From: CAZMGG01 sp964565715
GTDB taxonomy: Bacteria; Planctomycetota; UBA1135; UBA2386
Direction: 5' to 3'
Assembly: GCA_964565715.1 (NCBI GenBank)
Contig: CAZMGG010000152.1
Coordinates: 1-12,628, forward strand
Length of the DNA stretch: 12,628 bases
Position 1 is the stretch's first letter. Every line of letters begins with the position of its first letter. The position numbers and the translations under genes are program-made. The notes under the pieces are model-generated. The model was given only the letters and a program-made list of their open reading frames with translations, was not told the origin of the DNA and did no database searches. Shown piece by piece: positions 1 to 7,607 of the stretch.

Positions 1-966
1 TACGGCTTCCTCGCCGAGCTGTGCCGCGCCGGCATCCCCTGCGTGCTGATCGCCGGCAACCACGACCACCCGCGCAAGCTCTCCGCCCTGCAGGGCCTGC
101 TGGAGAACCTGCGCATCCACGTCCGCGCCGAGGTGAAGGGACCCGACCAGGGCGGCATCGTCACCCTGGAGGGCCGCAACGGCCGCGAACGCGCCCTGGT
201 GGCGACGCTGCCGTTCGTGCCCGAACGCAAGATCGTCGACACCACCGCCATCGTCGAGCGCGCCGACGGTCACGGCCGCTACGGCGAACGCATCGCCCAG
301 GTGCTGGACCACCTCGCCACCGGCTTCCGCGGCGACACCGTGAACCTGGTGCTCGCCCACCTGCTGGTCAGCGGCTCGCGCTTCGGCACCGGCGAGAAGA
401 AGCTGCACCTCGGCGAGATCTACGGCGTCGATCCGAGCCGCCTGCCCGCGAGCGCCCACTACACGGCGCTCGGTCACCTGCACCGGCCGCAGGAGATCCC
501 CGGCGCGCCGTGCCGCGCGGCCTACGCCGGCTCGCTGATCGAACTCGACTTCGGCGAGCGCGAACAGGACAAGCGCGCCGTGCTGGTCGAGGCCCGTCCC
601 GGCCGACCCGCCACGCTCACCGACGTCCCGCTCACCGCCGGCCGCCGCCTGCGCGACGTGCGCGGCACGCCCGCCAGCCTCGAACAGCAGAAGGCGGACC
701 TCGGCGACGCCTTCCTGCGCGTCATGGTCGACGTGCCGGAACCCACGCCCGGCATCGAGGACAAGATCCGCGCCCTGCTGCCGCACGCGGTCGAGGTCAC
801 CGCCGCATGGCCCCGCCGCGCCGACGACGCCGCCGCGCCCAAGGCCCGCAGCAACGACCCGACCGAGCTGTTCGCCGCGTTCTACCGCCGCGAGCACGAG
901 ACGGACCTGCCCGACGCCCTGCGCGAGCTGTTCGTCCAAATCCACCGCGAGGCGGGCCAGCCGTGA
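1..966 (+). CDS. sbcD: Exonuclease subunit SbcD (Mre11-type), 5' partial
   Basis: This is the nuclease subunit of the SbcCD complex, a metal-dependent calcineurin-like phosphoesterase that cuts hairpins and processes double-strand-break ends in the cytoplasm. The frame is open from base 1, so the N-terminus (with the first metal-binding D-x-H motif) lies outside the window; 321 residues are visible. Seen directly: the metal-ligand motif GNHD at bases 55-66, a LVLAHLLVSGS stretch around 349-375 supplying another histidine, and GHLH at 472-483. The C-terminal part, to about base 960, matches the capping and partner-binding region of Mre11/SbcD proteins in placement. The stop TGA (964-966) overlaps the GTG start of sbcC by the 4-base GTGA arrangement, implying translational coupling and equimolar production. 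The GTG at base 43 lies inside the conserved core and is not a real start. The identification is secure. Confidence 0.95.
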   Translation, partial: YGFLAELCRAGIPCVLIAGNHDHPRKLSALQGLLENLRIHVRAEVKGPDQGGIVTLEGRNGRERALVATLPFVPERKIVDTTAIVERADGHGRYGERIAQVLDHLATGFRGDTVNLVLAHLLVSGSRFGTGEKKLHLGEIYGVDPSRLPASAHYTALGHLHRPQEIPGAPCRAAYAGSLIELDFGEREQDKRAVLVEARPGRPATLTDVPLTAGRRLRDVRGTPASLEQQKADLGDAFLRVMVDVPEPTPGIEDKIRALLPHAVEVTAAWPRRADDAAAPKARSNDPTELFAAFYRREHETDLPDALRELFVQIHREAGQP

Positions 967-3353
967 AGCCCCTGCACCTGTCCATCGAGGGGCTGACCTC
1001 CTTCGTCGAACGCACCGAGGTGGACTTCACCCGCCTGCAGCTCTTCGCCATCACCGGCCCCACCGGGGCGGGCAAGTCGTCGCTGCTCGACGCCATGCTG
1101 CTGGCCCTGTTCGGCCGCGCGCCACGCATCGGCACCGAGAAGTCCCAGCTCATCAGCCACGGCAGCGACAGCCTCACCGTGGCCCTCGAGTTCGCGGCCC
1201 AGGGCCAGCGCTACCGCGTCGCCCGCACCTACCGCGCCTCGGGCACGAGCCAGGCCGGCCTCGACCGCCTGGTCGAAGGCGGCGATCCGGTCTCGCTGGC
1301 CGGCCGCATGCGCGAGGTCGACGCCGAGATCGCCAGGATCCTCGGCCTCGACTACGACGCGTTCATCCGCTCGGTGCTGCTGCCCCAGGGCCAGTTCGAC
1401 GCCTTCCTGCGCGGCAACCCCGGCGACCGGCGCGACATCCTGGTCGGCCTGCTGGGCATGGGCCTCTACAAGACGATGGCGGAGATGGCCAACAAGCGGC
1501 ACGCAGCGCACCAGACCCGGCTGGAGGCCACCCAGCAGCGCCTCGCCGAGGACTTCGCCGACGCCACCGAGGAACACCACCAGGAAGCCCTCGCCGCCGC
1601 CGCCGCCGCGCGGCAGGAACACGCCACCCTGGAGGCCCGCGGCACCGCCATCGCCGCCTGCGTCGCGCGCGCCACCGCACTGGCCGCCGCCCGCAGCACC
1701 GAGACCCAGGCCGCCGAGGCCGTGCACACGCTCACCACCCAGCAGACGAGCGCCGCCACCGAACACCAGGCCTGCGTCACCCTGCAGGCGACCTTCGCCG
1801 CCCGCGAGCAGGAACTGCTGGCGGACCTGCGGGCCGCCGCCGCCGACCCCGAACGCGCCCGCCACCTCGCCGAGACGATCCCGCTCCTGCGCCAGTTCGC
1901 CAGGCTGCACGCCGAACTGCCCCGGCTGCAGCAGGAGGCCACCACCGCCCGCGAACGGGTCACCCGCCTGCAGGCCGAGCGCGACCGCACCCAGGCCGCC
2001 CTGCCGCAGCTCGACGCCGTGCTCGCCGAGCGCCGCCAGGACCTCACCGCCGCCGAGACCGCCCTGCGGCAGGAACTGCAGGCCCACACCGCCGCCCACC
2101 TGCGCGCCCACCTCACCGCCGGCGCCGACTGCCCGGTCTGCCTGCAGCCCGTCCGCAAGCTGCCCACCGGCGCGCCGCCACCCACCGCCACCGCCGAGCA
2201 GGCCGTCGCCGATGCCCGCGCCGAGCTGCGCACCGCCGAGCGCATGCGCGAGGAGGCCGATCGCGCGCGCAAGGCAGCGCAGAAGGAGCTGCCCGAGGCC
2301 GAGCGTTCCGCCGCCGGGCCCGCCGAGCGCGCCGCCACGGCCCAGCGCGAGCTGCAGGAACTCCATGAGCAGCTCGCCGCCCGTGACGAAGCCGTGGCCG
2401 ACGCCGCTGCCGCCACCAGACGCCAACGCGAGCTGGAGCAGGAAGCGGCGCGGCAGCAGGAACAGACCCGCGCCCACGGCAGGGCCCAGCAGGCCCTCGA
2501 CCTGCTCCGGCGCGAGCATCAGGGCCTCCAGAGCCGCCTCGGCGCCGCCGAGAAGCAGCTCGAACTGCTCGCCGCCCGCGCCCGCGAACTCGAGGACGCC
2601 GCCAGGGCGGCCCGCGCCGCCGCCGCCGACGCGGCGCAGCACTTCCAGGACGCCGCCGCCCAGGCCGGCAGCGGCGCGGTCACCGCCGGCGCCGAGGTCA
2701 AGACCGCCGAGCGCCTGCAGAAGGAGCACCAGACGGCGCTCCGTTCCGCCCACGAGCGCCTGGTGCGCAGCCAGCACGACGCCGAACGCATCGCCACCGC
2801 GATCGAGCGCGCCGCCAGACTGCGCCGGCAGGTCGCCGACCTCGAGCGCGACACCGCGCTCCTGCGCGAGTTCTCGCTGCTGCTGCGCGGCAACCGCTTC
2901 CAGGATTACGTCCTCGAGGAGGCCCTGCGCGTGCTCACCGCCGACGGCTCGACCCGCCTGCAGCAACTCTCCCAGGGCCGCTACTCGCTGCAGTACGACG
3001 GCAACGAGTTCCACGTGCAGGACCACTGGCACGGCGGCCGCTCCCGCTCGGTGAAGACCCTGTCGGGCGGCGAGACCTTCCTGGCCTCGCTGGCCCTCTC
3101 GCTGGCGCTCGCCGGTCACTTCGCCGGCATGGCCGGCGGCGACGGCGCGGCCCTGGAATGCCTGTTCATCGACGAGGGCTTCGGCGCGCTCGACCGCGAG
3201 GCCCTCGAACAGGCGGTGCAGGCCCTCGAGGAACTGCACGGCGGCCGCCGCTTGGTCGGCGTGGTGACCCACCTCGAACAGCTCGCCGACAGCCTGCCGG
3301 CGCGCCTGCACGTGCAGACCAGCAACGGCCGGGCCCGCGTGGTCGCCGGGTGA
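963..3353 (+). CDS. sbcC: Exonuclease subunit SbcC (Rad50-type ATPase)
   Basis: This is the ATPase/coiled-coil partner of SbcD, a Rad50-like SMC-family protein that holds DNA ends and gates the nuclease. It starts at GTG 963, overlapping the sbcD stop; the frame is open further upstream, but that part is the shadow of sbcD. Visible in order, numbered from GTG 963: Walker A GPTGAGKS at 32-39; Q-loop LLPQGQF near 140; a long Ala/Glu/Arg-rich coiled coil; the zinc hook CPVC at Cys390/Cys393; the returning coiled coil; ABC signature LSGGE at 700-704; Walker B FIDEGFGALD with Asp737/Glu738; and the switch histidine in VVTHLEQL. At 796 residues it is shorter than the roughly 1050-residue E. coli protein, mostly in the coiled-coil arms, but no essential motif is missing. 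It ends in a GTGA overlap with the transporter gene. Confidence 0.96.
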   Translation: MKPLHLSIEGLTSFVERTEVDFTRLQLFAITGPTGAGKSSLLDAMLLALFGRAPRIGTEKSQLISHGSDSLTVALEFAAQGQRYRVARTYRASGTSQAGLDRLVEGGDPVSLAGRMREVDAEIARILGLDYDAFIRSVLLPQGQFDAFLRGNPGDRRDILVGLLGMGLYKTMAEMANKRHAAHQTRLEATQQRLAEDFADATEEHHQEALAAAAAARQEHATLEARGTAIAACVARATALAAARSTETQAAEAVHTLTTQQTSAATEHQACVTLQATFAAREQELLADLRAAAADPERARHLAETIPLLRQFARLHAELPRLQQEATTARERVTRLQAERDRTQAALPQLDAVLAERRQDLTAAETALRQELQAHTAAHLRAHLTAGADCPVCLQPVRKLPTGAPPPTATAEQAVADARAELRTAERMREEADRARKAAQKELPEAERSAAGPAERAATAQRELQELHEQLAARDEAVADAAAATRRQRELEQEAARQQEQTRAHGRAQQALDLLRREHQGLQSRLGAAEKQLELLAARARELEDAARAARAAAADAAQHFQDAAAQAGSGAVTAGAEVKTAERLQKEHQTALRSAHERLVRSQHDAERIATAIERAARLRRQVADLERDTALLREFSLLLRGNRFQDYVLEEALRVLTADGSTRLQQLSQGRYSLQYDGNEFHVQDHWHGGRSRSVKTLSGGETFLASLALSLALAGHFAGMAGGDGAALECLFIDEGFGALDREALEQAVQALEELHGGRRLVGVVTHLEQLADSLPARLHVQTSNGRARVVAG

Positions 3354-4186
3354 AGGTCGTCGCTGCCGTCGGCTGGACCGCGCTGGCGCTTGCCGCGTTC
3401 GCCGCCAACTCGCTGCTCTGCCGCGGCGCCCTGCAGGACGCCGCCACCGATCCGGTGACGTTCACCCTGGTGCGCCTTGGCAGCGGCGCACTGGTGCTCG
3501 GGCTCCTCGCCCGCGGGCGGGGGCCGGCGTCCGCGGGCTGGCTGCCGGCGGTCTGCTTGTTCGCCTACGCGCTGGGCTTCTCGCTCGCCTATGTACGGCT
3601 CGGCGCCGCCACCGGTGCGCTGCTGCTGTTCGGTTCCGTGCAGCTCGCGATGTTCACTGCCAGCGTGCGGCGCGGGCCGCGGCCGCGGCCCCGCGCCTGG
3701 GCCGGCCTGCTGGTGGCCTTCGGCGGCCTGCTGGTGCTCACGGCACCGGGTCTCACCGCGCCGGATCCGCTGGGTGGGGGCTGGATGGCGCTCGCCGGCC
3801 TCGCCTGGGGCTGCTACTCGCTGCTGGGCCGCCGCGCCGGCGATCCGCTCGCCGCCAACGCCGCGAACTTCGCCCGCTGCGTGCCGCTCGCGGTGATCGC
3901 GTTCGGCGTGGCGGCGCTGCAAGGCCCCGTCCGGCTGTCGCTGTGGGGTGCGCTGCTGGCGCTGGCATCGGGCGCCGTGGCTTCCGGCCTCGGCTACGCG
4001 GTGTGGTTCCGCGCCCTGCGCCTGCTGTCGGCGCCGGCCGCCAGCGTGGCGCAGCTGGCGGTGCCGCCGCTGGCGGCAGCCGGCGCCGTGCTCTGGCTCG
4101 GCGAGCCGTTCCCGGCGCGGCTCCTGTGGGCCAGCCTGCTGACGCTCGGCGGCATCGCGCTCGCCACCGCCCCCGCCCGGCGCTGA
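3350..4186 (+). CDS. EamA/DMT-superfamily transporter
   Basis: This is an inner-membrane protein of 278 residues, the usual size for drug/metabolite transporter (DMT) proteins with two EamA repeats and ten helices. Ten hydrophobic segments can be read, separated by short Arg/Gly-rich or Pro-containing loops. The second repeat is clearest: a GLGYAVWFRAL helix, then PAASVAQLAVPPLAAAGAVL, then a short LGEPF turn and a final LLTLGGIALATA helix, which is the classic EamA ending. I chose GTG 3350, which overlaps the sbcC stop as GTGA, because it places the first helix at once after a short n-region; an upstream extension would only read the sbcC shadow. The substrate cannot be told from sequence; family members export amino acids, metabolites or drugs. 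It is probably co-transcribed with sbcCD, with no evident functional link. Confidence 0.88.
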   Translation: MKVVAAVGWTALALAAFAANSLLCRGALQDAATDPVTFTLVRLGSGALVLGLLARGRGPASAGWLPAVCLFAYALGFSLAYVRLGAATGALLLFGSVQLAMFTASVRRGPRPRPRAWAGLLVAFGGLLVLTAPGLTAPDPLGGGWMALAGLAWGCYSLLGRRAGDPLAANAANFARCVPLAVIAFGVAALQGPVRLSLWGALLALASGAVASGLGYAVWFRALRLLSAPAASVAQLAVPPLAAAGAVLWLGEPFPARLLWASLLTLGGIALATAPARR

Positions 4187-4199
4187 CCGTGCCGGCGGC

Positions 4200-4205
4200 T
4201 ACCAT
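4200..4205 (+). promoter_or_regulatory. Candidate -10 element (TACCAT) of a leaderless start
   Basis: TACCAT fits the bacterial -10 pattern TANNNT and lies 7 bases before the ATG at 4213, with no Shine-Dalgarno sequence in the 26-base gap. A start point at or one base from the ATG would give a leaderless mRNA. No convincing -35 element is seen. This is inference from position only; see the matching element at 6226-6231. Confidence 0.35.
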
Positions 4206-4212
4206 CTCCCCC

Positions 4213-6216
4213 ATGCGCGTCGCCCGCCTCGCCGTCCTCGGCCTGACTTCGCTGTCTCTCCCCGCCCAGGACTGGACCGCGCTCACCGCCACCACCCACG
4301 ACCCGCGCCTCGTCCACGATCTCGCCCGCGACCGGCTGGTGGCGATCGGCGCGCCCATCCGCGAATGGGACGGCGCCCGCTGGCTCGAGACCCACGTGCC
4401 CAACGCCCCGCCCGGCGTGCTGCTGGCCGCGCTCCGCTGCACCTACGACCAGGCTCGCCGCCACATCGTCGTGCTCTATGGCCCCAACACCTGGGCCTAT
4501 GACGGCGCGTCCTGGCGCCTGCTGGCCGCGGCCAACCCCGCGCAGTTCGAATCCAGCACGCGCAGCATCGTCTACGACCCGATCCGGCAGGTCGTCGTCT
4601 ACTACAACCCGCTGCCGGGCTCCCAGGCCACCCACGAGTGGGATGGCGCCGCCTGGCGCAGCGTGCCCGCCACCCTGCCCGGCCTGCTGCCCTTGGCGAT
4701 GGGCTTCGATCCCACCCGCGGCCGCATCGTCGCCTTCACCTGGCCCTTCGGCACCAGCGGCAACGCCCACGAGTACGACGGTACGACTTGGCGGACGATC
4801 CCCGGCGTGACGCTGCCCGCAAGCTTCCCCGACCGCGAGCCCACCCTGTTCACCGATCCGGTGCGCAACCGCCTGATCGCCTACGGCGGCATCGCCGGCA
4901 ATCAGGTGCTCGGCACCGCCTGGGAATGGGATGGCGTTGCCTGGAATGCGATCGCCAACGGCCCACCGCGCTGGCGCGCCGGCGTCGGCATGGAGCCGGG
5001 CACCGGCCGCTGGCTCATCGCCGGCGGCTACGTCACCGACACCAGTCCGACGGCGGTGGACGAGACCTGGGCCTACGACGGCGCCTTCCATCGCCTCGAA
5101 GTCCGCCCGATCCTGAACCGCATCGTCGCCGACCCGCAACGCCGCCTCGTGGTCGGCTGGGGCCCGGAAGGCACCTGGGAGTGGAACGGTGGCTCCTGGA
5201 CGCAGCGCACGACGAGCACGCCGATCTTCCTCAACCTCGTGCACGACCCCGTGCGCTCGGTGGTGATCGGCCTCGAGAACGACTTCTCCCTGCCGATCGT
5301 CCGCCTGTGGCTCTGGGACGGGCTGGCCTGGCACCTGCAGAGCCCGGCGGTCACGCCGCCCTGGCAGTTCACGCAGGTCGCGGCCTGGGATCACCTGCAT
5401 CAGGAGATGGTGATCTTCGGCCTGCACGGCACCTGGACCTGGAACGGCGCCAACTGGACCCAACGCGCGCCGAGCCAGTCGCCGCCGCGCACCTGGCAGA
5501 CGCCCGGCAGCGCCGCGTGGGATCCGCTCACCCAGCGCGTCGTGCTGGTGCTGAAGGTCGGTGCGGGCAGCGAGGAGTGGGAGTGGAACGGCGTCGACTG
5601 GAACCGCCGGCCGGGCACCGGCCTGCCCGCCACCTGGTCGGACGGCCAGCTCGCCTTCGATCCCCGTTCCGGCCGCTTCCTGCTGGTGACCAACACCGGC
5701 ACCTGGCGCCGGGAGAACGGCGTGTGGCTGCCGTCCGGCAGCGGCAACCGCAACTCCTGGCGGCTGGCGGCGGATCCGACCACCGGCCTGCTGAAGAGCT
5801 ACGGGCCGTGGGCCGGCTATGCCGCCGACCCGGCCTCGGTGGAGTTGCTGGGCGCCGGGTGCGCCGGTCCGGGCATGCCCCTGCTGGCGCCGCAGGGCCG
5901 GCCGCAGACGATCGGCGGCCGGCTGCGTCTGGACCTGCACGGCGCGCCGCCGCACGGGATCGGCGCGGTGTATGCGGGGCTGCAGCCGGCGGCGGTGCCG
6001 CTCGGCAGCTGCACGCTGCTGCTCGATGCGCCGGTGCACTGCGCCACGCTGGTGGCCAACGCTGCGGGCTTCGCCTCCTACACCCTGGTGCTGCCCGACC
6101 GCCCGGTCCTGCTCGGCCTCGAGGCGTGGTTCCAGGGCGTGGTCGTGCAGCCCGGCGGCCCGGTGGCCGGCGTCGCCGCCCTCACCAACGGTGTCCGCGT
6201 GCGCGTCGGTGACTGA
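4213..6216 (+). CDS. Secreted Kelch-like repeat protein with planctomycete C-terminal domain
   Basis: This is a predicted exported protein of 667 residues. ATG 4213 gives a short signal peptide (MRVARLAVLGLTSLSLPAQ, cleavage probably near residue 19); the frame is open further upstream but only as a shadow of the transporter gene. The body consists of about ten repeats whose most visible mark is WDGxxW, YDGxxW or WNGxxW, beginning at residues 52, 96, 143, 188, 239, 288, 324, 368, 410 and 458. Each is preceded by a (Y/F)DPxRxxxV strand, as in Kelch-type beta-propeller blades. The last ~125 residues (about 543-667) form a separate domain opening GAGCAGPGMP and ending with LLGLEAWFQG and a NGVRVRVGD strand. 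The same domain ends the protein at 11313-12628. No catalytic motif is seen; a binding, adhesion or surface role is possible but unproven. Confidence 0.85.
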   Translation: MRVARLAVLGLTSLSLPAQDWTALTATTHDPRLVHDLARDRLVAIGAPIREWDGARWLETHVPNAPPGVLLAALRCTYDQARRHIVVLYGPNTWAYDGASWRLLAAANPAQFESSTRSIVYDPIRQVVVYYNPLPGSQATHEWDGAAWRSVPATLPGLLPLAMGFDPTRGRIVAFTWPFGTSGNAHEYDGTTWRTIPGVTLPASFPDREPTLFTDPVRNRLIAYGGIAGNQVLGTAWEWDGVAWNAIANGPPRWRAGVGMEPGTGRWLIAGGYVTDTSPTAVDETWAYDGAFHRLEVRPILNRIVADPQRRLVVGWGPEGTWEWNGGSWTQRTTSTPIFLNLVHDPVRSVVIGLENDFSLPIVRLWLWDGLAWHLQSPAVTPPWQFTQVAAWDHLHQEMVIFGLHGTWTWNGANWTQRAPSQSPPRTWQTPGSAAWDPLTQRVVLVLKVGAGSEEWEWNGVDWNRRPGTGLPATWSDGQLAFDPRSGRFLLVTNTGTWRRENGVWLPSGSGNRNSWRLAADPTTGLLKSYGPWAGYAADPASVELLGAGCAGPGMPLLAPQGRPQTIGGRLRLDLHGAPPHGIGAVYAGLQPAAVPLGSCTLLLDAPVHCATLVANAAGFASYTLVLPDRPVLLGLEAWFQGVVVQPGGPVAGVAALTNGVRVRVGD

Positions 6217-6225
6217 GGGTCTCGT

Positions 6226-6231
6226 TACGCT
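6226..6231 (+). promoter_or_regulatory. Candidate -10 element (TACGCT) of a leaderless start
   Basis: TACGCT matches TANNNT and is separated by exactly 6 bases from the ATG at 6238. With the usual geometry (-12 to -7) this would put the transcription start on the A of that ATG. There is no Shine-Dalgarno sequence and no clear -35 element. If real, it marks ATG 6238 as the original start of the thioredoxin gene, although that ATG is now in a different frame. Confidence 0.35.
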
Positions 6232-6237
6232 GCCGCC

Positions 6238-6305
6238 ATGATCCGGGCCACGCTGCAGCCCTCCTCGTCCTCGGCTCTGGCCTCCTCGCCCAGACGCAGC
6301 CGCCA
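6238..6305 (+). other. Out-of-frame start and intact signal peptide of the thioredoxin gene (frame break)
   Basis: Read in the frame of the downstream thioredoxin gene, bases 6249-6305 encode HAAALLVLGSGLLAQTQPP, a good signal-peptide core with a cleavage site after LAQ. That frame has no ATG, GTG or TTG: the only codons before its upstream stop (TGA 6210-6212) include CTG 6213. The obvious start, ATG 6238, is one base out of phase. One extra G in the GGG run at 6245-6247 would give M-I-R-G-H-A-A-A and restore a normal start. So this is either an assembly or sequencing deletion in a homopolymer, a recent frameshift mutation, or a non-standard start. Confidence 0.65.
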
Positions 6306-7499
6306 ATGCGCGGGGTGCTGCAGAGCCCCGGCGGCGAGCTGCCCTTCGTGCTCAGCGACCTCCGCGGCGCAAGCCGCCTCCACCACGGCGAGGACTGGAT
6401 CCCCATCAGCACCAACCCCTCTGCGGCAGGCTGCGAGATCCCGTTCCCGCCCTATGACTCACGCATCGTCGCGCGCTGGCTCGACCCGCAGGCCGGCAGC
6501 AGCGGTCTCGCCGGCACCTGGACCAAGAACGGGCCCAACGGCCCCACCTCGATGCCGTTCCGCTGCCATCCCTGGCCGCGCGTGCCCGACCCCGACCACC
6601 CGGACCACGAACGCAACGCCCCGCTCTTCCCGCTCGCCGGCGAGCCCCTCGACGTGACCGGCCGCTGGCGCGTGCGCTTCCAGAACGACCCGCACCCGGC
6701 GGTGGCGATCTTCGGCAGGAACCGCGGCCCCTTCGTGCAGGTGCCCGGCGAGATCACCGGCACCTTCCTCACCGTCACCGGCGACTACCGCTTCCTCGCC
6801 GGCACCGCCCGCGGCGACCAGCTGCGCCTCGCCTGCTTCGATGGCGCCCACGCCTTCCTGTTCGCCGCCCGCCGGCAGGAGGACGGCACGCTGCGCGGCG
6901 ACTTCTGGAGCGGCACCGCCTGGCACGAGACCTGGACCGCCGAACGCGATGACGCAGCCGCGCTGCCCGACGCATTCACGCTGACCAAGGCCACCGACGC
7001 CGCGCTCGCCGCGCTGCGCTTCCCCGATCCGACCGCACCCGAAGGCGCCGAGCCGGTCCGCATCGGCGATCACCTCGGCAAGGTCACGCTGGTGGTGCTG
7101 TTCGGCACCTGGTGCCCAAACTGCGGCGACGCCGGGCCGTTCCTGCGCGAACTGCAGGAGCAGTACGGCGAACGCGGCCTGCGCGTGCTGGGGCTCGCCT
7201 TCGAGCACGGCACCGACCCCGTGCGGCACCGGCAGGTGCTGGCTGCGTACCGCGAACGGCATGGCGCGAGGTGGCCGATCCTGCTGGCCGGTTCGTCGGA
7301 CAAGAAGCAGGCGAGTGCGGCGTTCCCGGTGCTCGATGCGGTGCGCGCGTTCCCGACCACGCTGTTCGTCGACGCGACCGGCACCGTGCGCGCCGTGCAC
7401 CAGGGCTTCGCCGGCCCGGCAGCGCCGAAGGAGCACCGCGCCCAGCGCCTGGCCTTCACGGCGCTGGTGGATCGGCTGCTGGCCGAAGCCAAGCGGTGA
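6306..7499 (+). CDS. Exported TlpA-like thioredoxin-fold protein
   Basis: This is a predicted exported thiol-disulfide oxidoreductase. ATG 6306 is the first in-frame ATG (397 residues), but a signal peptide continues upstream in the same frame, so the true N-terminus probably begins at 6238 (see the frame-break entry). Residues ~115-215 form a beta-rich N-terminal domain with GTFLTVTGDYRFLAG and a later CFDGAHAFLF, a pattern I associate with TlpA-family proteins of Bacteroidetes and Planctomycetes. The thioredoxin domain covers ~250-397: strand VTLVVLFGTWC, active site WCPNC with Cys270/Cys273, and the cis-proline in FPTTLF (Pro350). A typical partner would be a periplasmic protein needing reduced cysteines, for example in cytochrome c maturation, but the substrate is unknown. 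It lies 21 bases after the Kelch-like gene and ends convergent to the Asp-box gene. Confidence 0.85.
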   Translation: MRGVLQSPGGELPFVLSDLRGASRLHHGEDWIPISTNPSAAGCEIPFPPYDSRIVARWLDPQAGSSGLAGTWTKNGPNGPTSMPFRCHPWPRVPDPDHPDHERNAPLFPLAGEPLDVTGRWRVRFQNDPHPAVAIFGRNRGPFVQVPGEITGTFLTVTGDYRFLAGTARGDQLRLACFDGAHAFLFAARRQEDGTLRGDFWSGTAWHETWTAERDDAAALPDAFTLTKATDAALAALRFPDPTAPEGAEPVRIGDHLGKVTLVVLFGTWCPNCGDAGPFLRELQEQYGERGLRVLGLAFEHGTDPVRHRQVLAAYRERHGARWPILLAGSSDKKQASAAFPVLDAVRAFPTTLFVDATGTVRAVHQGFAGPAAPKEHRAQRLAFTALVDRLLAEAKR

Positions 7500-7540
7500 A
7501 TACGGTCGCCTTGGCCAAGACGACCTGCTCTTGAGAACAG

Positions 7541-7579
7541 CCAGGGAACCCGACTCCGCTATCCCAGCGGGAACCCTGG
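7541..7579. terminator. Hairpin between convergent genes, possible bidirectional terminator
   Basis: CCAGGG (7541-7546) pairs with CCCTGG (7574-7579), and inside it CCGCT (7556-7560) pairs with AGCGG (7566-7570) around a 5-base loop. The hairpin sits in the 108-base gap between two converging genes, where a shared terminator is expected. There is no T-run on either strand, so an intrinsic terminator of the textbook kind is not shown. Confidence 0.35.
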
Positions 7580-7607
7580 TTGCGCCCACCCTCGCACGAA
7601 GGGGACT

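Noticed and set aside
21..962. N-terminal extension of SbcC upstream of GTG 963
   Set aside because: It overlaps sbcD in another frame and translates to Arg/Pro/His-rich sequence. The Rad50 N-terminal strand begins right at GTG 963.
1590..1620. GCC triplet run as a repeat element
   Set aside because: It encodes the Ala-rich coiled coil of SbcC and reflects codon bias, not a separate repeat.
882..3311. Long open frame (809 codons) on the minus strand across sbcC
   Set aside because: Antisense shadow of GC-rich sbcC. Its translation is Gly/Ala/Leu-rich with no recognisable domain, while the plus strand carries complete Walker, zinc-hook and signature motifs.
3994..6306. Open frame of 770 codons on the minus strand across the Kelch-like gene
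   Set aside because: Shadow of the plus-strand gene, which has a signal peptide and ten repeats. The antisense translation is low-complexity Ala/Gly/Arg/His.
6238..6657. Open frame of 139 codons starting at ATG 6238 in its own frame
   Set aside because: After the first few codons its translation is Ser/Arg/Pro-rich, while the signal peptide and thioredoxin continue in the adjacent frame. Only its ATG is likely relevant.
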